Part shown: positions 1 to 8,680 of the stretch, in pieces
Position numbering within the stretch: the first letter of the stretch is position 1
How the letters are laid out: each line of letters starts with the position of its first letter
Assembly: GCA_035293985.1 (NCBI GenBank)
Contig: DATGLS010000041.1
Coordinates: forward strand, 24,800-88,799
DNA length: 64,000 bases
Direction: 5' to 3'
From: JAVDCA01 sp035293985
GTDB taxonomy: Bacteria; Pseudomonadota; Alphaproteobacteria; Rhizobiales; Xanthobacteraceae
The notes under the pieces: model-generated
Seen by the model: only the letters and a program-made list of their open reading frames with translations
The model's database searches: none
Told to the model about the DNA's origin: nothing
Program-made: the position numbers and the translations under genes

Positions 1-54
1 GACGATCTCGATGCGATCGTCGCCTATCTGCGCACCGTCCCGGCGATCGAGTGA
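1..54 (+). CDS. C-terminal end of a probable class I cytochrome c (partial)
   Basis: Only the last 17 codons and the TGA are present. The peptide reads DDLDAIVAYLRTVPAIE, which matches the usual C-terminal helix of small soluble c-type cytochromes (a DDLxAIVAYLR pattern). The haem-binding CxxCH would lie upstream, outside the window, so the assignment rests on this tail alone. Confidence 0.5.
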   Translation, partial: DDLDAIVAYLRTVPAIE

Positions 55-59
55 TCTTC

Positions 60-219
60 TTTACCCGCCCCTGAAGGGGGAGGGTCCACAATTGCGGCGC
101 AGCCGCGATGGTCGGGGTGACGGCGATTGCGATTGGGCAGGCTCTGCCGCCCCACCCCGGCGCGCGCCTCCCTCCACTCGCCGCTCGCCGACCCTCCCCT
201 GCAGCGGGGAGGGTGAAGA
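60..219. repeat. Palindromic intergenic repeat (GGGGAGGGT family)
   Basis: The region between the cytochrome tail and the protease starts with CCCGCCCCTGAAGGGGGAGG and ends with CCCTCCCCTGCAGCGGGGAG, so each end can fold into a small hairpin. Related hairpins occur near 12.78, 27.09, 31.95 and 61.27 kb. No gene is seen in it. It is probably a REP-like dispersed element. Confidence 0.55.
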
Positions 220-299
220 GGCGCAGCGGAGGGTAAAGTGCCCTTCATTTGCCGCGCTTTGCCTTTTATAAGCCGGCGGGGGTTTTCGGGAGATTTTCC

Positions 300-1694
300 A
301 TGGTTTTGTGCCGGTTTGCTCTCCTCGCGGTTCTGCTTGCGCTGGCGCCGCTTGCGGCGCGCGCACAGGATGGGCGGGTCGTGCCGTCCTCGACCGCACA
401 GCTCACGCTCTCCTACGCGCCGGTGGTGAAACGTGTCGCGCCCGCGGTCGTCAACGTCTATGCCGCGAAGGTCATCGAGAACCGCAACCCGTTTCTCAAT
501 GACCCGATCTTCCGCCGTTTCTTCGGCGGCGGCGGCTCGTCGGAGCAGATCCAGCGCTCGCTCGGCTCCGGCGTGCTGGTCGACCCGTCCGGACTCATCG
601 TCACCAACAACCACGTCATCGAGGGGGCCGACCAGATCAAGGTCTCGCTCGCCGACAAGCGCGAGTTCGAGGCGCATGTCGTGCTCAAGGACTCCCGCTC
701 GGATCTCGCCGTGCTGCGCATCGGCGACAGGCGCGAGCGCTTCCCCGCGATCGACCTCGGCGACAGCGACGCCCTCCAGGTCGGCGACGTGGTGCTCGCG
801 ATCGGCAATCCTTTCGGTGTCGGCCAGACCGTGACGCATGGCATCGTCTCGGCGGTCGCCCGCACCCAGGTCGGCATCACTGACTATCAGTTCTTCATCC
901 AGACCGACGCGGCGATCAATCCGGGCAACTCGGGCGGCGCCTTGGTCGACGTCAATGGCCGCCTGATCGGCATCAACACCGCGATCTTCTCGCGTTCGGG
1001 CGGATCGCAGGGCATCGGCTTTGCGATTCCCGTCAACATGGTGCGCGGCGTGATCGCCTCGGCGCAGGGCGGCTCGACCGTGGTGCGGCGGCCCTGGCTC
1101 GGCGCCAAGCTGCAGAACGTGACGTCCGAGATCGCCGAGGGCCTCGGCCTCAAGCGGCCGACCGGCGCGCTGGTCGCGAGCATCATGCCGAAGAGCCCGG
1201 CGGCCCGCGCCGGCCTCAAGACCGGCGACCTGATCATGAGCATCGATGGGCAGACCGTCGATGATCCGAACGCCTTCGATTATCGCTTCGCCACCAAGCC
1301 GCTCGGCGGCGAGGCCCAGCTGGTGGTCCTGCGCAATGGGCGCGAGACGCGGCTCGCGGTCGCGCTCGAGACGGCGCCAGAAAGCCCTCGCGACGAGATC
1401 AAGGTCGAGGATCGCTCGCCGCTGCTCGGCGCGACCGTCGCCAACCTCTCGCCCGCGCTCGACGAGGAGCTCCACCTCGACAGCTCGATCCAGGGCGTCG
1501 CCGTCGTCAATGTCGAGGACGGATCGGTGGCGCAGAACCTCGGCTTCCAGAAGGGCGACGTGGTGCTGGCGGTCAACAACCAGCGCATCACCAACACGGC
1601 CGACCTCAAGCGTGTGGTTGGGCGCCCGAGCCAGCTCTGGCGTGTTACCTTCGTGCGTGGCGGCCAGCAGATTTCGCTGATGTTCGGAGGCTGA
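300..1694 (+). CDS. DegP/HtrA-type periplasmic serine protease
   Basis: A 464-residue protein with a signal peptide (MVLCRFALLAVLLALAPLAA, cut near ARAQ), a trypsin-like domain and two PDZ domains (about residues 275-360 and 385-460). The catalytic triad is visible as His105 in NNHVIEG, Asp135 in SRSDLAVL and Ser211 in GNSGGA. This family degrades or refolds damaged envelope proteins. The ATG at 300 is preferred because it follows a GGGAG and begins the signal peptide; a TTG at 249 would add 17 residues in front. The N-terminal linker is short, as in DegQ/DegS-like members. It leads into a small membrane protein gene and rarA. Confidence 0.93.
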   Translation: MVLCRFALLAVLLALAPLAARAQDGRVVPSSTAQLTLSYAPVVKRVAPAVVNVYAAKVIENRNPFLNDPIFRRFFGGGGSSEQIQRSLGSGVLVDPSGLIVTNNHVIEGADQIKVSLADKREFEAHVVLKDSRSDLAVLRIGDRRERFPAIDLGDSDALQVGDVVLAIGNPFGVGQTVTHGIVSAVARTQVGITDYQFFIQTDAAINPGNSGGALVDVNGRLIGINTAIFSRSGGSQGIGFAIPVNMVRGVIASAQGGSTVVRRPWLGAKLQNVTSEIAEGLGLKRPTGALVASIMPKSPAARAGLKTGDLIMSIDGQTVDDPNAFDYRFATKPLGGEAQLVVLRNGRETRLAVALETAPESPRDEIKVEDRSPLLGATVANLSPALDEELHLDSSIQGVAVVNVEDGSVAQNLGFQKGDVVLAVNNQRITNTADLKRVVGRPSQLWRVTFVRGGQQISLMFGG

Positions 1695-1729
1695 AGTCGA
1701 CGCGGCCTGCGGCCGCAAAGGGGGGAATC

Positions 1730-2083
1730 ATGACGGTGCAGGCGATCGATTCGAAGGGCCGATGGTCCTTCGGCAAGCTGTCGGTGCAGATTGCGATCGG
1801 GATCTTCGTCCTGACCTGGGTGCTGTTCATCGCCGTCACGATCTTCCTCCACAATATGCCGAAGAAATCGCCCCTGGCGGACGCCGCGTCGGGCATTTTC
1901 GTGGCCGAGCTCGTTGCCGCGCCTTTCGCGCACCTCGTCGGCCTCGTGCTCGGTGTGATCGCGCTGTTTCGCGCCGACGACCGCCGCGGCCTCGCGCTCC
2001 TCGGAATTCTCCTCAATGTCATCGTGGTCGGCATCGGCGTGCTGATGGTCTATATGGCCGCCTCCGGATTGGCGCCGCGCTGA
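1730..2083 (+). CDS. Small inner-membrane protein, two to three helices
   Basis: A 117-residue hypothetical protein. Hydrophobic segments lie at about residues 18-41, 58-82 and 88-110, with a charged RADDRRG turn before the last one. The ATG follows AAGGGGGG with good spacing. It sits 36 bases after the protease and 42 bases before rarA on the same strand, so co-transcription is likely. No family with a known function was recognised. Confidence 0.75.
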   Translation: MTVQAIDSKGRWSFGKLSVQIAIGIFVLTWVLFIAVTIFLHNMPKKSPLADAASGIFVAELVAAPFAHLVGLVLGVIALFRADDRRGLALLGILLNVIVVGIGVLMVYMAASGLAPR

Positions 2084-2124
2084 CCTCGCTTGCGGTTGGG
2101 CCCGATCGGCGCCACCTTGGTCTC

Positions 2125-3456
2125 ATGGCCAGGAAGCCCGCCGCCACGCCCAATCTGTTCGCCGCTGCCGGCCTCGAGCGCGACGCGCCGCGGCCGCTCG
2201 CCGACCGTTTGCGGCCGGAGCGGCTCGCGGACGTGGTCGGCCAGGACCATCTGCTCGGCCAGGACGGCGCGCTCACTCGCATGCTGGAGACGCGCTCGCT
2301 CGGCTCGCTCGTCTTCTGGGGCCCTCCCGGCACCGGCAAGACCACCGTGGCGCGGCTGCTGGCTGACGCCACCGACCTGCAGTTCGAGCAGATTTCCGCG
2401 GTCTTTTCCGGCGTCGCCGACCTCAAGAAGGTGTTCGACGCCGCCCGCGCGCGGCGCGAGACCGGCAAGGGCACGCTTTTGTTCGTCGACGAGGTGCACC
2501 GCTTCAACCGCGCCCAGCAAGATTCCTTCCTCCCCGTGATGGAGGACGGCACCGTCGTCCTCGTCGGCGCGACCACCGAGAACCCTTCGTTCGAGCTCAA
2601 CGCCGCGCTCCTGTCGCGCGCGCGCGTTCTCGTCTTTCGCTCGCTCGATGCTGCCGCGATCGAGAGGCTGTTGGCGCGGGCCGAGACGATCGAGGGCAAG
2701 CCGCTGCCGCTCGACGCCGGGGCGCGCGCCGCGCTGGTGCGCATGGCCGACGGTGACGGCCGCGCCTCGCTGACCCTCGCCGAGGAGGTCTGGCGCGCGG
2801 CCCGCACCGGCGAGGTGTTCGACAGTGCCAAGCTCACCGAGGTGGTGCAGCGGCGCGCGCCCATCTACGACAAGTCCCAGGATGGGCACTACAACCTCAT
2901 CTCCGCCCTGCACAAATCCGTGCGCGGCTCGGATCCAGATGCGGCGCTCTACTACTTCTGCCGCATGGTCGATGCGGGCGAGGACCCGCTCTATCTCGCG
3001 CGCCGCGTCGTGCGCATGGCGGTCGAGGATATCGGGCTCGCCGACCCGCAGGCCCTGGTGATCGCCAATGCCGCCAAGGAAGCCTACGACTTTCTCGGCA
3101 GCCCGGAGGGCGAGCTCGCCATCGCGCAGGCCGTAATTTACGTCGCGACCGCGCCCAAGTCGAATGCCGCCTATATGGCCTACGGGGCCGCCATGCGGGT
3201 CGCCAAGGAAGCGGGCTCGCTGCTGCCGCCCAAGCACATCCTCAATGCGCCGACCAAGCTGATGCAGCAGGAGGGCTACGGCTCGGGCTACGACTACGAT
3301 CATGACGCGCCCGACGCCTTTTCGGGCCAGAACTATTTCCCCGACGCGCTCGGCCGACAGACGTTCTATGATCCGCCCGAGCGCGGATTCGAGCGCGAGA
3401 TCCGCAAGCGGCTGGACTACTGGGCGAAGCAGCGCCGGGAGCGGGGACAGACTTGA
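2125..3456 (+). CDS. rarA: Replication-associated recombination protein A (MgsA/RarA), AAA+ ATPase
   Basis: 443 residues. The Walker A motif GPPGTGKTT is at residues 66-74 and the Walker B acidic pair at Asp122-Glu123 (FVDEVHRFN), followed by the sensor-1 region GATTENPSFELN and the C-terminal tetramerisation region (YDKSQDGHYNLISALHKSVR). RarA acts at stalled replication forks and is related to the clamp loader. The start chosen is MARKPAATPNLFAAAG, the usual N-terminus of alphaproteobacterial RarA. The stop overlaps the TTG start of the pseudouridine synthase gene, so the two are probably translationally coupled. Confidence 0.95.
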   Translation: MARKPAATPNLFAAAGLERDAPRPLADRLRPERLADVVGQDHLLGQDGALTRMLETRSLGSLVFWGPPGTGKTTVARLLADATDLQFEQISAVFSGVADLKKVFDAARARRETGKGTLLFVDEVHRFNRAQQDSFLPVMEDGTVVLVGATTENPSFELNAALLSRARVLVFRSLDAAAIERLLARAETIEGKPLPLDAGARAALVRMADGDGRASLTLAEEVWRAARTGEVFDSAKLTEVVQRRAPIYDKSQDGHYNLISALHKSVRGSDPDAALYYFCRMVDAGEDPLYLARRVVRMAVEDIGLADPQALVIANAAKEAYDFLGSPEGELAIAQAVIYVATAPKSNAAYMAYGAAMRVAKEAGSLLPPKHILNAPTKLMQQEGYGSGYDYDHDAPDAFSGQNYFPDALGRQTFYDPPERGFEREIRKRLDYWAKQRRERGQT

Positions 3457-4634
3457 AGGCGCGCGGCGGACCACGACAGCCCGGCGGCGGGCGGCACAGA
3501 TCCGGACCGCGTCCGCGGCCAAGTGCTGCTCGACGCGATGATGGCCGCTCGACCGAGCGGCCGTCACGGCCGCCGGCCGTCGCGGCGCGGCCGCGCCGCG
3601 CGCCGCCCGATGATGCTGCGGCGGCCGCCAATCTGGCGGCGGCGACCGCCGTGCAGACCGTCGCGGTCGCGCCCGACGAATCCGGCATGCGGGTCGACCG
3701 TTTTCTCGAGGCGCGCTTTCCGGGCTTGAGCTTCTCCCACATCCATCGCATCATCCGCAAAGGCGAGCTGCGGGTGAACGGGCGGCGCGTCGATGGCAAG
3801 GACCGGCTCGAGGCCGGGCAGAGCGTGCGCATTCCGCCGCTCAAGGTCGAGGCGCCGAAGCCGCGCACGGCGTCCGCCGATGCCGACGAGAAGACGCGCG
3901 CGTTTCTACGCTCCATCACGCTCTACGAAGATGCCGACGTCATGGTGCTCAACAAGCCCATGGGCCTTGCGGTGCAGGGCGGTTCCGGCATGACGCGCCA
4001 TCTCGACGGCATGCTCGAGGTGCTGCGCGACCGCGAAGGCCAGCGGCCGCGCCTGGTGCACCGGCTCGACAAGGATACCGCGGGCTGCCTGCTGGTGGCC
4101 AAAACACGCTTTGCGGCGGCGGCGCTGGCAAAAACCTTCCGTAGCCGGTCCGCGCGCAAGATCTACTGGGCGCTGGTCGCCGGCGTACCGCGGCCGCATC
4201 AAGGCCGCATCTCGAGCTTTCTGGCCAAGGCCGAGAGGGAGGAAGAAAGCTTCATGCGCATCGCTCAGCATGGCGACGAGGGGGCGAGCCATGCCGTCAC
4301 CTACTATGCGGTGATCGACACCGCGGGCTCCAAGCTCGCCTGGCTCTCGCTCAAGCCGGTGACCGGGCGCACGCATCAATTACGCGCCCATATGGCTCAT
4401 ATCGACCATGCAATCGTTGGGGATCCTAAATATTTCAATATCCAGAACTGGGAGCTGCCGGGCGGGATGCAGAACCGGCTGCACCTGCTCGCTCGCCGGA
4501 TCGCGGTGCCGCACCCGCGCGGCGGGACGATCGACGCGACTGCGCCGCTGCCGCCGCACATGCAGCAGTCCTGGAATCTCCTCGGCTTCGATGCGGCCCG
4601 CTACGACCCGATCGTCGAGGCGCCTGAGGAATAG
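3453..4634 (+). CDS. rluC: RluC/RluD-family 23S rRNA pseudouridine synthase
   Basis: 393 residues: a basic, disordered N-terminus rich in Arg, Pro and Ala (1-65), an S4 RNA-binding domain (about 76-135, VDRFLEARFPG to RIPPL), and the synthase domain with the signature HRLDKDTAG, catalytic Asp206. It isomerises specific uridines of 23S rRNA. The TTG at 3453 overlaps the rarA stop; a GTG at 3651 (VQTVAVAPDESG) is a possible shorter start that would remove the disordered tail. Gene order rarA-rluC is common in related alphaproteobacteria. Confidence 0.9.
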   Translation: MKARGGPRQPGGGRHRSGPRPRPSAARRDDGRSTERPSRPPAVAARPRRAPPDDAAAAANLAAATAVQTVAVAPDESGMRVDRFLEARFPGLSFSHIHRIIRKGELRVNGRRVDGKDRLEAGQSVRIPPLKVEAPKPRTASADADEKTRAFLRSITLYEDADVMVLNKPMGLAVQGGSGMTRHLDGMLEVLRDREGQRPRLVHRLDKDTAGCLLVAKTRFAAAALAKTFRSRSARKIYWALVAGVPRPHQGRISSFLAKAEREEESFMRIAQHGDEGASHAVTYYAVIDTAGSKLAWLSLKPVTGRTHQLRAHMAHIDHAIVGDPKYFNIQNWELPGGMQNRLHLLARRIAVPHPRGGTIDATAPLPPHMQQSWNLLGFDAARYDPIVEAPEE

Positions 4635-4668
4635 CCCGCGATTGTGCGGCGCACTATCGGGCGTCGAC

Positions 4669-4750
4669 GAGCGAATGGCGACTGAAGAGTAGCGAATAGG
4701 GCCTCAAACAGGCATCCACGCTGCACTATTCGCTCCTCGCTATTCGCCGT
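4669..4750. repeat. Inverted repeat of the GAGTAGCGAATAG family
   Basis: The left half GAGTAGCGAATAGGG is answered by CACTATTCGCTCCTCGC and ATTCGCC on the right, giving an imperfect hairpin of about 80 bases. A second copy lies at 55.32-55.41 kb. No gene lies in the 215 bases between rluC and the GGDEF-EAL gene. Confidence 0.6.
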
Positions 4751-4849
4751 TTGCGGCGCGTATGCTTTCCATCTCGTAAATGCCTGTGTTTCAAGGTTTT
4801 TCAACTTCGCATCGATAGATTGCTGGTGGGAGCGAGGGTTGCCTCACCG

Positions 4850-7543
4850 ATGTCCGACCGCAAGCGACAGCTGACCTTCCGCGGCCTGATCGTGACCGCG
4901 GCCGCGCTGATCGCGTCCGCGGTCATCGCGACCGTGCTCACGCTCGTCGGTCTGTATGGCGATGCGGTGCAGGACGCCGAGCGCGACGCCGGCAACATCG
5001 CGACCGTGCTCGCCGAGCAGACCTCGCATCTCGTGCGCGCGATCGATCTCACGCTCGCCGAGGTGCAGCGCCGCGTCGCGGCCGCGCGCGTCACCACCTC
5101 GGAAGAATTCCGCGCCGCCTTCGCCAACGAGAAGACGTTCGACCTGCTGCGCGACCAGATGGGCAGGCTCACCGAGGCCGACGTGATCTCGATCGTCGGC
5201 GCCGACGGCAAGATCATCGTCAGCTCGCGCGGCGTTTCCAACCGGCCGATCGACCTGAGCGACCGCGACTACTTCCGTCACGCCGCGCACAATGCCGCCG
5301 ACGGGCTCTACATCAGCACCCCGATCACCAACCGCTATACCGGCACCCGCGCCATCGTGTTCGCGCGTCGCCTGCAGCGTGCCGACGGCGCCTTCCTCGG
5401 CGTGGTCATCATCAACGTGCAGATCAGCTATTTCCGCCACGTCTACGAGTCGGCCTCGGCGCTCACCGACCGCTCGTTCCTGCTGCTGCGTCGCGACGGG
5501 CTCCTGCTGGTGCGCCACCCCGACGTGACGCGCCCGATCAGCGATGTCTTGCGCGCGGATTCGCCGTGGTACGGGCTGGTCGCGCGCGGCGGCGGCTTTT
5601 TCCGCACGCCCGGCATCTTCGATGGCGTGCCGCGCATCGTCGCGGTGCGGCCGCTCGCCGACTACCCGATGGTCGTCAACGTCGGCATCGCGCGGGACGC
5701 CGCGCTCGCGCTGTGGCGCCGCCGCGCGATGCTGATCGGCATCGGCGCCGCGCTCACGCTGCTCGGCTTCGCGTTCCTGTTGCGCGCCTTCGTGGCCCAG
5801 TTTCGCGCCTTGATGGCCTCAGAGGAGGTCGCGACCGAGCGCGGCTCGCGGCTCGACGAGAAGTCGCGCGAGCTCGAACGCGCCAACGCCCGCTTCGACG
5901 CCGCACTCAACAACATGTCGCAGGGATTGTGCCTGTTCGACGCCGATGCGCGCATCGTCGTCGCCAATCAGCAATATCTGCAGATGTACGACCTCTCGCC
6001 CGAGGTGGCGCGGCCGGGCTGCTCGCTGCGCGACCTGATCGTGCACCGCAAGGACACGGGCTACTTCACGGGCGACGTCGACCAGTACTGCCACGGCATC
6101 ATGGAGAACGTCGCCAAAGGCCAGTCGTTCGCCTGGGTGATCGAGGCGAGTGACGGGCGTTTCGTGCACGTGCTCAACCGCCCGATCGCGAGCGGCGGCT
6201 GGGTGGCGACGCACGAGGACGTGACCGAGCGCTGGCGCAGCGAGGCGCGCATCGCCCACATGGCGCGACACGATGCGCTCACCGATCTTCCCAACCGCGT
6301 CCTCATCATGGAGAAGATGAACGAGGCGCTGGCGCGGCTCGGCGCTGATGGCACCCAGGTCTGCGTCTTCATCTTCGATCTCGATCTGTTCAAGGCGGTG
6401 AACGACTCGCTCGGCCATCCGATCGGTGACCTGCTGCTCAAGTCGGTGGCGACGCGGCTCTCCGAGGCGATCGGCGAGTCCGACACCGTCGGTCGCCTCG
6501 GCGGCGACGAGTTCGCGGTCCTGCACGTGGTCGAGAAGGACGCGCGCGCGGAGGCGACCGCGCTTGCGCACCGGCTGGTCGAGGCCATCGGCACTCCCTA
6601 CGAGCTCGAGGGGCATCCGGTCGTCATCGGCATCAGCATGGGCATCGCGATCGCACCGGCGGACGGCACCGATGCCGGCATGCTGCTCAAGCATGCCGAC
6701 CTGGCGCTCTATCGCGCGAAATCGGACGGGCGCAACTGCTTCCGTTTCTACGAGAGCCAGATGGACGCGGCCGTCCAGCTGCGGCGCGCGCTCGAAGTCG
6801 ACCTGCGCAATGCGCTCGGTCGCCGCGAGTTCGAGCTGCATTACCAGCCGGTCATCGACGCCGCGACGCGCGAGCCGTGCGGCGCCGAGGCGCTGGTGCG
6901 TTGGCGACATCCACGGCGCGGGCTGCTCGGCCCCGACCAGTTCATCCCGCTCGCCGAGGAGATCGGCCTGATCGAGGCGCTCGGCGAATGGATCCTGCAC
7001 GAGGCCTGCGCCGAGGCCGCGCAGTGGCCGGCGGATATCAGGATCGCGGTCAACCTGTCGCCCGCCCAGTTCCGCCGCCGCAACCTCGCCGAGATCGTGA
7101 CGGCGGCGCTGTCGCGCGCGGGCCTCGCGCCGCAGCGCCTCGAGCTCGAGATCACCGAGTCGGTGCTGCTGCAGAAGAGCGAGGGCAACCTCGCGGCGCT
7201 GCACGCGATCAAGGGTATCGGCGCCTCGATCGTGCTCGACGATTTCGGCACCGGCTACTCGTCGCTCGGCTATCTGCAGATGTTCCCATTCGACAAGATC
7301 AAGATCGACCGCTCCTTCGTGCAGGAGCTGGCGAGCCGGAGCGACTGCGCCGCGATCGTCTGCGCCATCACGGGCCTCGCCCGCAGCCTCAACATCGTCA
7401 CCACCGCCGAGGGGGTCGAGACCGAGGAGCAGTACGCGCTGGTGCGCGCCGCCGGCTGCAACCACGTCCAGGGCTACCTGTTCGGCAAGCCCGGCAAGGC
7501 CTCGGCGCTGCCCTGGAAGACCGCCCTGACGCGGACCGCCTGA
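4850..7543 (+). CDS. Membrane-anchored diguanylate cyclase/phosphodiesterase with dCache and PAS domains
   Basis: 897 residues. Two membrane segments (about 12-37 and 290-315) bracket a periplasmic dCache-like sensor domain (RDYFRHAAH, YISTPITNRYTGTRAIVFAR). A cytoplasmic PAS domain follows (about 345-460), then GGDEF with an intact GGDEF at 551-555, then EAL with EAL at 680-682, DDFGTGYSS and KIKIDRSFV. Both c-di-GMP synthesis and hydrolysis motifs look intact, so the net activity cannot be told from sequence. The ATG at 4850 (MSDRKRQ) is preferred; an upstream TTG at 4751 lies in repeat DNA. The sensed ligand is unknown. Confidence 0.92.
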   Translation: MSDRKRQLTFRGLIVTAAALIASAVIATVLTLVGLYGDAVQDAERDAGNIATVLAEQTSHLVRAIDLTLAEVQRRVAAARVTTSEEFRAAFANEKTFDLLRDQMGRLTEADVISIVGADGKIIVSSRGVSNRPIDLSDRDYFRHAAHNAADGLYISTPITNRYTGTRAIVFARRLQRADGAFLGVVIINVQISYFRHVYESASALTDRSFLLLRRDGLLLVRHPDVTRPISDVLRADSPWYGLVARGGGFFRTPGIFDGVPRIVAVRPLADYPMVVNVGIARDAALALWRRRAMLIGIGAALTLLGFAFLLRAFVAQFRALMASEEVATERGSRLDEKSRELERANARFDAALNNMSQGLCLFDADARIVVANQQYLQMYDLSPEVARPGCSLRDLIVHRKDTGYFTGDVDQYCHGIMENVAKGQSFAWVIEASDGRFVHVLNRPIASGGWVATHEDVTERWRSEARIAHMARHDALTDLPNRVLIMEKMNEALARLGADGTQVCVFIFDLDLFKAVNDSLGHPIGDLLLKSVATRLSEAIGESDTVGRLGGDEFAVLHVVEKDARAEATALAHRLVEAIGTPYELEGHPVVIGISMGIAIAPADGTDAGMLLKHADLALYRAKSDGRNCFRFYESQMDAAVQLRRALEVDLRNALGRREFELHYQPVIDAATREPCGAEALVRWRHPRRGLLGPDQFIPLAEEIGLIEALGEWILHEACAEAAQWPADIRIAVNLSPAQFRRRNLAEIVTAALSRAGLAPQRLELEITESVLLQKSEGNLAALHAIKGIGASIVLDDFGTGYSSLGYLQMFPFDKIKIDRSFVQELASRSDCAAIVCAITGLARSLNIVTTAEGVETEEQYALVRAAGCNHVQGYLFGKPGKASALPWKTALTRTA

Positions 7544-7789
7544 GCCGGTTTCCTTATTTTTGAGCGTCTTCCCATGCCCGCCCTTGCGCAGGTACCCAAG
7601 TATTGCGGGCCTCACACGCATTGCCCGGTCGCGGCTAGACGATTAACGTTATGGTTGTTTAATTTTCATGTTTAGAAATCCAATTCTCACAATCCAAAAT
7701 ATCGCTTGACTCGTCGCTGCGCCCTGCGCTTTTTCCTTCGTCAATTCAAACAAATAGGCCGCCATTTCGGCCTGCAGGGGAGCGTGCCG
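7544..7789. other. AT-rich intergenic region in front of the catabolic cluster
   Basis: About 245 bases without a gene. The stretch 7638-7715 is far less GC-rich than its surroundings (TTATGGTTGTTTAATTTTCA, CAAAATATCGCTTGACT) and probably contains the promoter and operator of the IclR-led cluster. No convincing -35/-10 pair could be fixed by eye. Confidence 0.45.
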
Positions 7790-8650
7790 ATGACCGATAC
7801 TGCTACGGCCATTGTCGAGAAGGCGAAGCCGGTCCTGACCGGCCGCTCACGCCGCAATTCGGACGGCGCCAGCATCCAGTCGGTCGCGCGGGCGCTGACG
7901 CTACTCGAGACCATCGCGGAGCTCGGCGGCGAGACCACCTTGTCGCGGCTCGCGAGCCGCACCGGGCTCAACATCTCGACCTGCCACCACCTGCTGGCGA
8001 CGCTCGCCCAGCACGGTTTCGTCTCCAAGGGGCCGGGCCGGCGCGGATATGCGCTCGGCGCCCGCATCCTCTATCTCAGCCACATCTGCCTGCAGGTGGA
8101 TCTGCCCAAGCGCGCCCAGTCGGCGCTCGACCGCATCAACCAGGCGACCGGCGAAACGGTGCATCTCGCGGCCCTGCACGGCGACGAGCTCGTCACCGTG
8201 ATGAAGCGCGAGGCGCGCCACGCCGTTCGGGTCGATGCGGGCGCGATCGGCACCGCCAACGCGGCGCATGCAACCGCGACCGGCAAGTCGATGCTCGCCT
8301 GGCTGCCCGAGCACGAGATCCGCCGCATCCTCACGGCGCACGGCATGACCCAGTTCACGCCCAACACGATCACCGATTTCGATGCGCTGATCGAGCACCT
8401 GCGCCTCGTGCGCCGCAACGGCTACTCGATGGACCGCGAGGAATTCCGTCCCGGCGTGGTCTGCATCGGCGCCGCGATCCGCGATCAGTCCGGCGCCGTA
8501 ATAGGATCGATCAGCGCCTCGACGCCGAGCATGCGGGCGAGCGACGATCACCTGGCGCAGATGCGCGACGAGGTTGTCGCTGCGGCACGCGCGCTGTCGG
8601 CGGAGCTCGATGCCCCGCCTTCGCCACAAGAGCGGGCAAGAACGGTTTAG
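7790..8650 (+). CDS. IclR-family transcriptional regulator
   Basis: 286 residues. An N-terminal winged helix (about residues 25-85, SIQSVARALTLLETIAELGG, TLSRLASRTGLNISTCHHLL) and the C-terminal effector-binding domain (about 100-270; ATGKSMLAWLP, YSMDREEFRPGVVCIGAAI). IclR proteins usually control a neighbouring catabolic operon and bind a pathway metabolite. The ATG at 7790 has AGGGGAG upstream. The gene is 30 bases before an alcohol dehydrogenase and reads in the same direction as the whole 8.7-17.0 kb cluster, so it is its likely regulator. Confidence 0.92.
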   Translation: MTDTATAIVEKAKPVLTGRSRRNSDGASIQSVARALTLLETIAELGGETTLSRLASRTGLNISTCHHLLATLAQHGFVSKGPGRRGYALGARILYLSHICLQVDLPKRAQSALDRINQATGETVHLAALHGDELVTVMKREARHAVRVDAGAIGTANAAHATATGKSMLAWLPEHEIRRILTAHGMTQFTPNTITDFDALIEHLRLVRRNGYSMDREEFRPGVVCIGAAIRDQSGAVIGSISASTPSMRASDDHLAQMRDEVVAAARALSAELDAPPSPQERARTV

Positions 8651-8680
8651 GCCACACAGGGGTTTCGCAGGAGTTTGGTT

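Noticed and set aside
24..1718. A 564-codon open frame on the minus strand across the protease gene
   Set aside because: It is the antisense shadow of a GC-rich gene, rich in Arg, Asp and Ala, with no motif; the plus-strand frame has the full catalytic triad and PDZ domains.
5819..7621. A 600-codon minus-strand frame across the GGDEF-EAL gene
   Set aside because: Antisense shadow with skewed composition and no conserved motif, while the plus strand encodes intact GGDEF and EAL domains.
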